The notes under the pieces were generated by a model, which had not been told where the DNA came from, searched no databases, and saw only the letters and a program-made list of their open reading frames with translations. A stretch of 21,369 bases of DNA from Desulfobacteraceae bacterium (GTDB lineage: Bacteria; Desulfobacterota; DSM-4660; Desulfatiglandales; Desulfatiglandaceae): positions 4,822,871-4,844,239 of the forward strand of contig CP070700.1 of assembly GCA_020349865.1 (NCBI GenBank). Reading direction: 5' to 3'. Positions 1 through 6,394 of this stretch are shown here, piece by piece. Position 1 is the stretch's first letter. Every line of letters starts with the position of its first letter. Both the position numbers and the translations under genes were made by a program.

Positions 1-334
1 GGCTCCCCCGTGAGTCCATCCAGATGATGGCATTCATCAGGTGATTGCCTTGCCTGTCTACAGCCACTGTCCCTGACCACTGGGTAGTGCAGCAGACTGC
101 CACAATATCGTCAACCGGAACCAAACCCTTGCCGAGCAGTCTCTTCAAGGTATTTTTTATGGCATCCCACCACTCCTCAGGCCTCTGCTCAGCCCCGCCT
201 TTTGGCAGGAGAAGAACCCTTGTTTCCTCAAACTCCCAATCGACAACCTCTCCGCGCATGGAAACCAGGGCGGATTTGGGTCCTGAAGTGCCCAGATCAA
301 TGGCAATGATATATTTATCAAGGTTCGTTGGCAT
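1..334 (-). CDS. FGGY-family carbohydrate kinase, N-terminal part (cut by window edge)
   Basis: Minus-strand frame, open to the left edge. It begins MPTNLDKYIIAIDLGTSG: the phosphate-1 loop DLGTSGPK of the actin-like ATPase fold. CCTTQWSGTVAVD and then IIWMDSRG follow, the usual N-terminal landmarks of FGGY sugar kinases (xylulokinase/glycerol kinase superfamily). These enzymes phosphorylate a sugar or polyol with ATP in the cytoplasm; the substrate cannot be told from this fragment. I chose the ATG at 334-332 because a GGATGA stretch lies about 7 nt upstream and homologues start a few residues before the DLGTS loop. An in-frame ATG at 409-407 would add 25 residues with no good ribosome binding site. 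The gene is divergent from the UroD-like gene at 695. Only about 111 codons are visible. Confidence 0.85.
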   Translation of the reverse strand, partial: MPTNLDKYIIAIDLGTSGPKSALVSMRGEVVDWEFEETRVLLLPKGGAEQRPEEWWDAIKNTLKRLLGKGLVPVDDIVAVCCTTQWSGTVAVDRQGNHLMNAIIWMDSRGS

Positions 335-694
335 AGTTATTTCATCCAAGGGTATGTTCGGGATATGTTTAGCCGCATCGCCAATGACTGTGGGACTGTG
401 CACTGACATTTCACTTCACGCTAACACGTTTTTCCAGGATTTGGAAGGGAATGGCGCATCCTGGTGCGTTTTTCCGCGGTGCGGGCCTGCAGCGTCTGGG
501 CAAATTCTGTGAACATAGGGAGGAAAAACGATCAAAAAATCTCATAATATGGTATGATTGACAAAAATTATTGGCACAAAAGCTATGATTACTAATCAAG
601 ATATCTGATCCACGAAAACAACACCAACAGGCTAAAAATAACCACGATCTTTTCGCCTGATCAAGATCCAACCGTGTGAGTGATTGTGCCTGCA
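335..694. promoter_or_regulatory. Divergent intergenic region with a 13-bp palindrome
   Basis: This gap of about 360 bp separates the divergent FGGY kinase and UroD-like genes, so it should hold both promoters. It is AT-rich around 530-600. A perfect 13-bp palindrome TGATTACTAATCA lies at 586-598 (six-base arms around a central C) and could be an operator. TTGACA at 558-563 and TATGAT at 584-589 look like promoter boxes but are 20 bp apart, too far for a standard sigma-70 promoter, so I do not call one. Open frames crossing this stretch on both strands resemble no family. Confidence 0.3.
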
Positions 695-1678
695 ATGAGT
701 CAGAAACAGCGATTTTTGGGAACGCTTTTGGGAACCGGGGCTGACCGGTTTCCCTTTTTCGATCTTGAGCCGGCCGATGAAACAATCGAGCGATGGCACA
801 GGGAAGGTCTTCCCTCAAAGAAGTCAGTTGCGGAGTATTTTAATCTTGAGCCGCATCATTCGGTGGGCCTTACTATACGCAGCTATCCCTATTTTAAGAA
901 GGCTCCCGATCTGCTTCACGATCCGTCCTCTTTTGCTCGACACTATGATCCCGACGAGCCCTCCCGCTATGCAAAGAATTTTGTTGAACGCGCTAAGCGC
1001 CTCGCACGAGATGGCCGCGTCGTTTACGTGGATGCCTCTGGCGGCGGCCTTTTGCAGATGCTGGGCGTAGGGGACTGGGAATCTCTGGTTTCTGCTCTGT
1101 TCGCCCTCATCGAAAGGCCACGGATGGTGGAAGATCTGCTTGACAGGACCACGGATTTTTACTGCGTCTGCTTAGAGCGTGTACTTTCACGGGTGCCCGT
1201 CGACTACGCCGCCTTTTATGAACCCATCGCCTCCAACACTGCACCCGTGATTTCCCCTGCCATGTTTGAGCGCTTTGCAATCCCCGGTTACAGGAAAGTC
1301 CTGAACCTATTGGAGAACTTCAATGTGCCCCTACGTATTCTCTGCACCACAGGAGGTTGTCTAACATCCCTTTTGCCTTCTCTGATCGAGGCAGGCATTA
1401 ACGGCCTCTGGATAAGCAACATCCGCAGCGCGGGTATGGAATACGCCGCGCTCCGTCGTACTTTCGGCTCGGATATAGCTCTGATCGGCGGGATCGACTC
1501 GGGCGCACTGAGTCAAGATGAAACCGCTGTGCGGCAAACCGTGGAGGGGACAGTGCCTCCCCTGCTTGAAAGCGGCCATTACCTCCCCTGCCTTGACGAC
1601 AGGCCTCGGAGCACTATTCCCTTCGCCCGATACAGGCTGTTCCGCCGGCTTCTTGAGGAGATTGCTCATAGGGGATGA
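695..1678 (+). CDS. Uroporphyrinogen decarboxylase (URO-D)/corrinoid methyltransferase-like protein
   Basis: About 327 residues, near the usual length of the URO-D superfamily TIM barrel. The start MSQKQRFLGTLLGTGADRFPFFD matches the family's N-terminal RF..L.G...DR.PF pattern. The C-terminal half has LIEAGINGLWISN, LIGGIDSGAL and a final P..RYRLFRRLLEEI helix, as in MtaA/MtbA/CmuA-type methylcobamide:CoM methyltransferase relatives. In MtaA-type enzymes zinc is held by HxC plus a later Cys. Here the HxC position reads ILC (Cys217, no His), while a Cys remains at 299 (LPCLDD). Zinc binding is therefore uncertain and a non-haem C1 or demethylase role is only a guess. The longer GTG start at 680 is possible, but neither start has a strong ribosome binding site. 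It is divergent from the FGGY kinase and not in an operon with the next gene. Confidence 0.75.
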   Translation: MSQKQRFLGTLLGTGADRFPFFDLEPADETIERWHREGLPSKKSVAEYFNLEPHHSVGLTIRSYPYFKKAPDLLHDPSSFARHYDPDEPSRYAKNFVERAKRLARDGRVVYVDASGGGLLQMLGVGDWESLVSALFALIERPRMVEDLLDRTTDFYCVCLERVLSRVPVDYAAFYEPIASNTAPVISPAMFERFAIPGYRKVLNLLENFNVPLRILCTTGGCLTSLLPSLIEAGINGLWISNIRSAGMEYAALRRTFGSDIALIGGIDSGALSQDETAVRQTVEGTVPPLLESGHYLPCLDDRPRSTIPFARYRLFRRLLEEIAHRG

Positions 1679-1830
1679 GAGAGGCACAGACTTTCAAAAT
1701 TTGTAACTGATCACAGGGTCACAGTGTTATGAAGCCTTCTCCGAGTGACCGCTAAGCAAAATTCCGCTTGACTTAAAGAACGTTTTCCTTTTTATCAATT
1801 ATAATGTACTCGCAAAAAGCCAATCGGCAT

Positions 1831-1876
1831 GTCATTGCGAGGAGTTCCTCATCTTGTAGGATGACGAAGCAATCTC
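1831..1876 (+). repeat. Palindromic intergenic repeat, 'GTCATTGCGAGG' type, single arm
   Basis: The sequence starts GTCATTGCGAGGAG and ends GACGAAGCAATCTC. The same words occur in the large palindrome at 15567-15693, where both arms have the form GTCATTGCGAG...GAAGCAATCTC. This copy is one arm with an altered middle. It is best read as a dispersed REP-like intergenic element seen at least twice in this window. Confidence 0.6.
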
Positions 1877-1988
1877 AAAGACAGATGCGTTGGTACATAA
1901 GGCTCTTGCAAAACTACAAAGCCTCTTTTATAACTCATTCATAGGTACTTTATAAAACAGGCAACTATCTTTCTACATAGATCAAACA

Positions 1989-2064
1989 AAATCCCCCTCG
2001 ATCCCCCTTTTAAAGGGGGCAGCAAAAGCCCTCCCCTTTTGTAAAGGGGAGTTAGAAGGGATTT
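1989..2064. repeat. Inverted repeat, AAATCCC...GGGATTT, purine/pyrimidine-rich
   Basis: The ends AAATCCC (1989-1995) and GGGATTT (2058-2064) are inverted. Inside are two further hairpins: CCCCCTTTTAAAGGGGG around 2003-2019 and CCCCTTTTGTAAAGGGG around 2034-2050. This nested fold over 76 bp suggests a small palindromic intergenic repeat and not a gene terminator, since no gene end is close. Confidence 0.6.
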
Positions 2065-2185
2065 ATTAGCACCTTTTAGCTCAATTACGGTATAAGAGTT
2101 CTTACGAAATCATCACTTGTAGTTTCCCGTAAATTCATATTACTAAGAGGAATATTTAATATTTTGCATAAGGCAATTAAATCCT

Positions 2186-2234
2186 CACCCCCACCCTGCC
2201 TTCCCCCTCGAGGGGGAGGGTTAGGGTGGGGGTG
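2186..2234. repeat. Perfect-armed inverted repeat, CACCCCCACCCT...AGGGTGGGGGTG
   Basis: A 12-bp perfect outer arm pair (2186-2197 and 2223-2234) encloses the perfect 14-bp palindrome CCCCCTCGAGGGGG at 2203-2216. The whole element is strongly G/C strand-skewed. It looks like a compact dispersed intergenic hairpin. It lies about 85 bp upstream of the GYD gene and could affect that gene's transcription, though nothing shows this. Confidence 0.6.
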
Positions 2235-2321
2235 TTATACTGTTGGATCTGAGAGGAGAAGCGCAAACAATATTATGCTCATCGTAGTAACAAAATGAGA
2301 GGGAAAAAAGGAGGTAATGCT

Positions 2322-2615
2322 ATGCCAATATTCATGATGTTCGGTAAGTACTCGTCGGAATCATTAAAAGGCATCAGTTCCGAACGTACGGACCAGGCTG
2401 TTAATGTGATCAAAAAGCACGATGGTAAGGTTATCTCTATGTATGCCGTGCTCGGCGAGCATGATCTTGTCTTTACGTTAGATTTTCCCGATGCCGAAAA
2501 AGCAATGGCAACGTCGGTTGAATTAAATCGGTTGACAGGCATTTCCTTTACCACATCGCCAGTAGTGGAAGTCGAAAAGTTTGATAAGTTGATGGGTGAG
2601 GCAAAAGACATCTAG
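2322..2615 (+). CDS. GYD-domain protein (small alpha/beta-barrel fold)
   Basis: 97 residues beginning MPIFMMFGKYSSESLKGI. It has the family's pattern of a short strand, a helix with the Ala/Val-Ile-Lys region, a GGK-like turn (DGKVISMYAVLGEHDLVFTLDFPDAEKAMA) and a final strand with TSPVVEVEKF. This matches GYD-domain proteins, small oligomeric ferredoxin-like-fold proteins of unknown biochemical role. I chose the ATG at 2322 because AGGAGG at 2309-2314 lies 7 nt upstream; an in-frame ATG at 2295 would add nine Lys/Gly-rich residues. The TAG stop (2613-2615) overlaps the first bases (AGTGTCC, from 2614) of a MITE-like element, so the last residues may have been changed by that insertion. It stands alone, with no operon partner. 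Confidence 0.8.
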   Translation: MPIFMMFGKYSSESLKGISSERTDQAVNVIKKHDGKVISMYAVLGEHDLVFTLDFPDAEKAMATSVELNRLTGISFTTSPVVEVEKFDKLMGEAKDI

Positions 2616-2791
2616 TGTCCATCCAGAAATGGCCCTTTTTCACAATCTCGGCGTCAATCTGCTGGATTCCTTGTGCGACGTACTATAGTACGTCTCCGCG
2701 TAATCCTTTGATTTTCTTGATCTTGTAAAAAATCGCTCATTTCTGAATTGGACACTTGATAGTGCCTTTATTTCATTTATGGATGGGCACT
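2614..2791 (-). mobile_element. MITE-like element, copy A (inverted relative to copy B at 10517)
   Basis: This 178-bp non-coding element has imperfect terminal inverted repeats: AGTGTCCATCCAGAAATGG at the left end, and the right end read in reverse gives AGTGCCCATCCATAAATGA. An internal third copy of the same terminus (AGTGTCCAATTCAGAAATG read on minus) ends at 2756. The perfect 18-bp palindrome GACGTACTATAGTACGTC lies at 2677-2694. The reverse complement matches 10517-10768 nearly base for base apart from two inserts there. There is no transposase. CTAG occurs at both outer ends (2612-2615 and 2790-2793), possibly a target-site duplication or part of the termini. The remaining 2792-2944 shows nothing of note. 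Confidence 0.7.
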
Positions 2792-2944
2792 AGCTGGTTT
2801 TTCCGTACTATCCGGAGGATGGAAAATTTTGAAGCGGAGGAATTGAGTCTATCGTCAGAGAAAATAGGTGTATACAGAATCACCATGTTTTTTGTCTGTT
2901 GTCAGCTGCAACCGGGCAATTGCCGCCAAAAGCAGACACCGTCA

Positions 2945-3442
2945 TTACATCTTATATTTGCCAAAATCTTCAGGATTGAGGCTCTCCAGGATCTCCTGCC
3001 ACTTCTTTCCCTTTTCTGATTTGTCTTGCGGTTCCGGCTTTAATTCTATCTGGCTGGACTGTTTGATCACCTCTTCTGCGACAAAAATAGGGGCCTTTAC
3101 TCTAAGGGAAATGGCAATGGCATCGCTCGGTCTTGCATCTATGGACATTTCCTTCTCGCCATGTTTGAAATGGATGACGGCATAATACGTGTTGTTTTTC
3201 AGATCAGAAACCTCGATCTTGGCGACTTTTACGTCCACCATTTCCATTAGATTTTTCAAGAGATCGTGGGTCATGGGTCTCGAAAATTTTATGCCCTCCA
3301 TCTCACTTGCAATTGCTGTGGCCTCTAACAAACCGATCCAAATAGGCAGTGTATGATCACCATCAATCTCTTTGAGGATGACTATAGGGCTGTTTGTTAC
3401 GGGGTCCACGGTTAAGCCGGAAATGACCATTGGTTTATACAT
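2945..3442 (-). CDS. Bifunctional nuclease family protein (BFN / DUF151)
   Basis: 165 residues. The order of elements is typical of the DUF151/BFN family: VDPVTNSPIVILKEIDGDHTLPIWIG, then EATAIASEMEGIKFSRPMTHDLL, then the RPSDAIAISLRVKAPIFVAEEV block. Plant members have been reported with DNase/RNase activity. Bacterial members are cytoplasmic and of unclear physiological role, so nuclease function here is inferred from family alone. The C-terminal 30 residues are charged and variable (KPEPQDKSEKGKK), as in relatives. The start is supported by GGGAGG about 6 nt upstream on the minus strand. It is a single gene, convergent with the GYD gene across copy A of the MITE-like element. Confidence 0.88.
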   Translation of the reverse strand: MYKPMVISGLTVDPVTNSPIVILKEIDGDHTLPIWIGLLEATAIASEMEGIKFSRPMTHDLLKNLMEMVDVKVAKIEVSDLKNNTYYAVIHFKHGEKEMSIDARPSDAIAISLRVKAPIFVAEEVIKQSSQIELKPEPQDKSEKGKKWQEILESLNPEDFGKYKM

Positions 3443-3771
3443 GAATTCCTCCCTGGATTCCTCAAAACTTTCTGAGCACTATCTCGATCCTTAGAACTCG
3501 GCAAAATAACTGATAACTTGCCTGGGCTTTGCTGTTCATTTTTTGCAACCCCGTATTCAAGGGGGCGAACCCGGTCCTACTCTAATTCTTAACCATACAA
3601 TTCCTTTTGTCAACTCTACTATGAATCCCTGTATTTGCAAAATGATCTCTCCGAGTGTTTTGCCCTCTTGTCAGATTACCTCTTTCCCTGTAAAATACAC
3701 AAGGATTCGAAACACTATGACGCCTGCAGATGACGCCTGTAGAAGACGCCCGTAGAATGAGGTTGGTTTGC
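3443..3771. other. Intergenic region upstream of plsB and the BFN gene
   Basis: About 330 bp between the divergent BFN-family gene and plsB. No recognisable gene, RNA or strong promoter is seen. The only structure is a short tandem repeat at its right end (3719-3757, annotated separately), next to the plsB ribosome binding site GAGG at 3759-3762. Confidence 0.5.
3719..3757 (+). repeat. Three tandem 13-bp repeats at the plsB start
   Basis: The three units are GACGCCTGCAGAT, GACGCCTGTAGAA and GACGCCCGTAGAA, directly abutting. They sit just upstream of the chosen plsB start. A longer in-frame start (ATG at 3730) would translate two of them. Too short and few for a CRISPR array; replication slippage is the simplest explanation. 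Confidence 0.7.
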
Positions 3772-6315
3772 ATGGGTAAATCTCGAAACGATCAATATTA
3801 TCCATTTGTGCTTGATTATAAGCCCGGATTTTTTATTAGCTGGTTTCTTTATAAGCTCTTTAAGAGAATTCGATTTGATGAAAGCATGGTGGAAGACTTA
3901 AAGCTAATGCACCGGGAGGGTAGTGTCGTCTATGCCATAAAATACCGGGGATATCTTGACTATCTCCTTTATCACTACCGCTTCCGAAGGAGTCGCCTTC
4001 CCTACCCCAAAATCGCATTTGATCTGAATATGTCCCTGTTTTTACCCCTCTGTCAGCTAATCAAGGTTTTGAAATTTTATCTATACTACTTTTTAAAACA
4101 TGGCCGTCTTCCCAGTCCGTTTAAAACCGGATTCTTCAAAGATGCCATCCAGCAGGGGACCACCTCTCTTCTTTGCCTGGTGGATCCGAAGGGCTTTGCA
4201 AGGCACTTTATCCATGCGGAAAAAGACCATCTCCACTTTCTCCTTTCAATCCAGAAAGAAATGAAGCAGCCTATATATATCATACCCCAGCTTATTCTGT
4301 ACAAGAAAACGCCGGAAAAGGACCATCCAAATCTCCTGGACATATTTTTTGGATTTAAGGAAAAGCCAGGATTTATTAGAAAAATTGCCCTTTTTTTCAG
4401 GCACCATCGCCACGCATTTATAGACTTTGGAAGACCGTTAGATCTGAAGGCCTTTCTGGAAAACCAGCCCGCCACACGCCCCTTGGAAGAAATCGCCTCA
4501 GATGCAAGGCAGTTGCTCATTGAAAGCATCGATAGGCAGAAAAGGGTCATTCTTGGCCCTGTTATGAAATCCAGGCAGCAACAAAAGGAAATAGTCCTCA
4601 AAGACGCGGAGATCATAACAACCATTGAACACCTTGCCGGCCGGAATGCAAAGCGTGTAAAACAGCTCAGGAAAAAGGCTGGCGAATACTTCGACGAAAT
4701 CGCTGCAGATTACAACATAGCCTATGTGCAGTTCTTTCACGTTGCCCTAAGGTGGTTCTGGAAGAAGATCTTCGAGGGCATTGAGGTAGACCTGAAAAGC
4801 TTGACTATTGTTAGGGAATGGACCCGGAAGGGACCAGTTATCTATATACCGTCACACAAAAGCCACATTGATTACCTTGTCCTCAACTATGTCCTTTATG
4901 AACACCACACGCACATCCCCAGGGTTGCAGCAGGGAAGAATTTAGCCTTTTGGCCAATGGGACATATTTTCCGGAAATCAGGGGCATTTTTCATCCGCAG
5001 GAATTTTAAGGGCGCCAGACTTTATGCAAAAGTCTTTACAAGGTATATTAAGGCACTCCTTGAAGAGGGACATCCGCTCGAATTTTTTATCGAAGGGGGC
5101 CGAAGCAGAAGTGGTAAATTGATTCTCCCCAAGATCGGGTTTCTTTCTATTCTATTGAAGGCTTACAGTGAAGGATACTGTAATGATCTTGTTTTTGTCC
5201 CATCATCCATCAGCTATGATCGAATTATGGAGGAAAAGTCCTACCTCAAGGAACTGGGGGGTGGTAAGAAAAAAAGTGAAAGCTTCAAACAGGTCTACAA
5301 AGCCAGGCGCTTACTGAAAAAAAGATATGGGAAGATCTATATCCAATTCGGACAACCCCTTTCACTTAAGGAATACCTGAAAAAGAGCGGGGATCTTGGA
5401 GAGGAAACACACCGACACCTGGCCCTTGGTCTTATCAGATCCATTAACAAAGTCACTCTGGTGACTCCTTTTGCATTGATAGCATCAGCCATTCTCACCA
5501 AACATCGCCGAGGCTTTCACCTTAACGAGCTCACTTCTACAGCGAAAATCCTATTAAAATTCCTCAGGACCTATCAAATTCCTACTGCCACCACCCTAAA
5601 AAACCTTGAAAGAACAGTTGAGGAGACCTTATTGCTCCTGGTCAACAGGAAGGTGATCAATGTGCTTGAGGATGTGGATGGGACAGAGACCTTTTATTAT
5701 GTGGATGAAGACAAAAAGCGCGAATTGGAATATTATAAGAACAGTATCGTCCACTGCTTTGTCTCCCACGCGTTTGTGGCCATCTCCTTACTGACTGGAA
5801 CAGAGGAAACACGGAGTAAAAAAACTGTTGTTGAAGACTATGGTTTCTTGCAGCATCTCTTCAAAAATGAGTTTGTTTATGACGATGGAAAAGATATCCA
5901 GGAAGTAAGCGATAATGCTATTAATTATTTCTTGGATGCTGCCTATATCGCACAAGACGATGCCAATGGTGGATATAAACTTACGAGGCTCGGTTTTGAT
6001 AAGCTCCCTATTTGGGCGGCCCTTACCAAAACATTCCTCGAATCCTATTGGATTGCAACGCGATCATTCATTCAGCGTGAAAATAAGAGCAGGAAAAAGG
6101 GTGATCTCCTGAAAAACATGAACTACCTGGGTCTGCGTTATAATAAACTGGGCCTTATTGATCACATGGAGGCTATCTCCCAAATCAACTTCATTAATGC
6201 CATCAGCTTTATTAGTGAAGACATTTTGCACAACCAGGAAGATCCGGACCAGGTCAGGGAAAAGCTTAACAATCTCAGCCAGAGACTATATGAATTGTCC
6301 CATTATAGGGCGTAG
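3772..6315 (+). CDS. plsB: Glycerol-3-phosphate 1-O-acyltransferase (PlsB-type)
   Basis: 847 residues, close to E. coli PlsB (807). It acylates sn-glycerol-3-phosphate at position 1 with acyl-CoA or acyl-ACP at the inner membrane, the first step of phospholipid synthesis. All four acyltransferase blocks are visible: HKSHID (His362-Asp367), GAFFIRR (404-410), FIEGGRSRSGK (Glu441, Gly442, Gly443, Arg444) and VPSSISYDRI (about 476-485). Residues 50-222 form a second, degenerate copy of the domain, with Tyr58 in place of the catalytic His and Asp63 kept. The C-terminal 300 residues resemble the PlsB helical region (YYKNSIVHCFVSHAFVAISLL). The ATG at 3772 is preferred: GAGG at 3759-3762 lies 9 nt upstream, whereas the ATG at 3730 lies within tandem repeats. 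It converges on ppdK. Confidence 0.92.
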   Translation: MGKSRNDQYYPFVLDYKPGFFISWFLYKLFKRIRFDESMVEDLKLMHREGSVVYAIKYRGYLDYLLYHYRFRRSRLPYPKIAFDLNMSLFLPLCQLIKVLKFYLYYFLKHGRLPSPFKTGFFKDAIQQGTTSLLCLVDPKGFARHFIHAEKDHLHFLLSIQKEMKQPIYIIPQLILYKKTPEKDHPNLLDIFFGFKEKPGFIRKIALFFRHHRHAFIDFGRPLDLKAFLENQPATRPLEEIASDARQLLIESIDRQKRVILGPVMKSRQQQKEIVLKDAEIITTIEHLAGRNAKRVKQLRKKAGEYFDEIAADYNIAYVQFFHVALRWFWKKIFEGIEVDLKSLTIVREWTRKGPVIYIPSHKSHIDYLVLNYVLYEHHTHIPRVAAGKNLAFWPMGHIFRKSGAFFIRRNFKGARLYAKVFTRYIKALLEEGHPLEFFIEGGRSRSGKLILPKIGFLSILLKAYSEGYCNDLVFVPSSISYDRIMEEKSYLKELGGGKKKSESFKQVYKARRLLKKRYGKIYIQFGQPLSLKEYLKKSGDLGEETHRHLALGLIRSINKVTLVTPFALIASAILTKHRRGFHLNELTSTAKILLKFLRTYQIPTATTLKNLERTVEETLLLLVNRKVINVLEDVDGTETFYYVDEDKKRELEYYKNSIVHCFVSHAFVAISLLTGTEETRSKKTVVEDYGFLQHLFKNEFVYDDGKDIQEVSDNAINYFLDAAYIAQDDANGGYKLTRLGFDKLPIWAALTKTFLESYWIATRSFIQRENKSRKKGDLLKNMNYLGLRYNKLGLIDHMEAISQINFINAISFISEDILHNQEDPDQVREKLNNLSQRLYELSHYRA

Positions 6316-6394
6316 GAGATATTGATGTGAACTAAAACTGAGAATTCTATGCATCAAGTTTTACGCACTTTAGATCACTTTAGGCGCTTTTCTT

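Larger units (their letters stand above)
1679..2321. other. Gene-free stretch with three palindromic repeats
   Basis: This stretch of about 640 bp lies between the UroD-like gene and the GYD-domain gene. I see no credible coding sequence. It holds three unrelated small palindromic repeats (1831-1876, 1989-2064, 2186-2234), annotated separately. The rest is AT-rich and shows no recognisable RNA gene. The last 30 bp carry the strong ribosome binding site of the GYD gene. Confidence 0.7.

Noticed and set aside
45..512. 155-codon plus-strand open frame.
   Set aside because: It is the antisense shadow of the FGGY kinase, whose nucleotide-binding loop is clear on the minus strand.
558..589. Promoter TTGACA...TATGAT for the UroD-like gene.
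   Set aside because: The boxes are 20 bp apart, outside the usual 16-18 bp range.
411..818. 135-codon minus-strand open frame overlapping the start of the UroD-like gene.
   Set aside because: Overlaps the well-supported plus-strand gene and the divergent promoter region, with no family resemblance.
2614..2791. A full insertion sequence or a structured non-coding RNA gene.
   Set aside because: There is no transposase frame, and the inverted termini plus the second, insertion-bearing copy fit a MITE-like repeat better than a conserved RNA.
3719..3757. Short tandem repeat as a CRISPR array.
   Set aside because: Only three 13-bp units with no spacers and no cas genes nearby.
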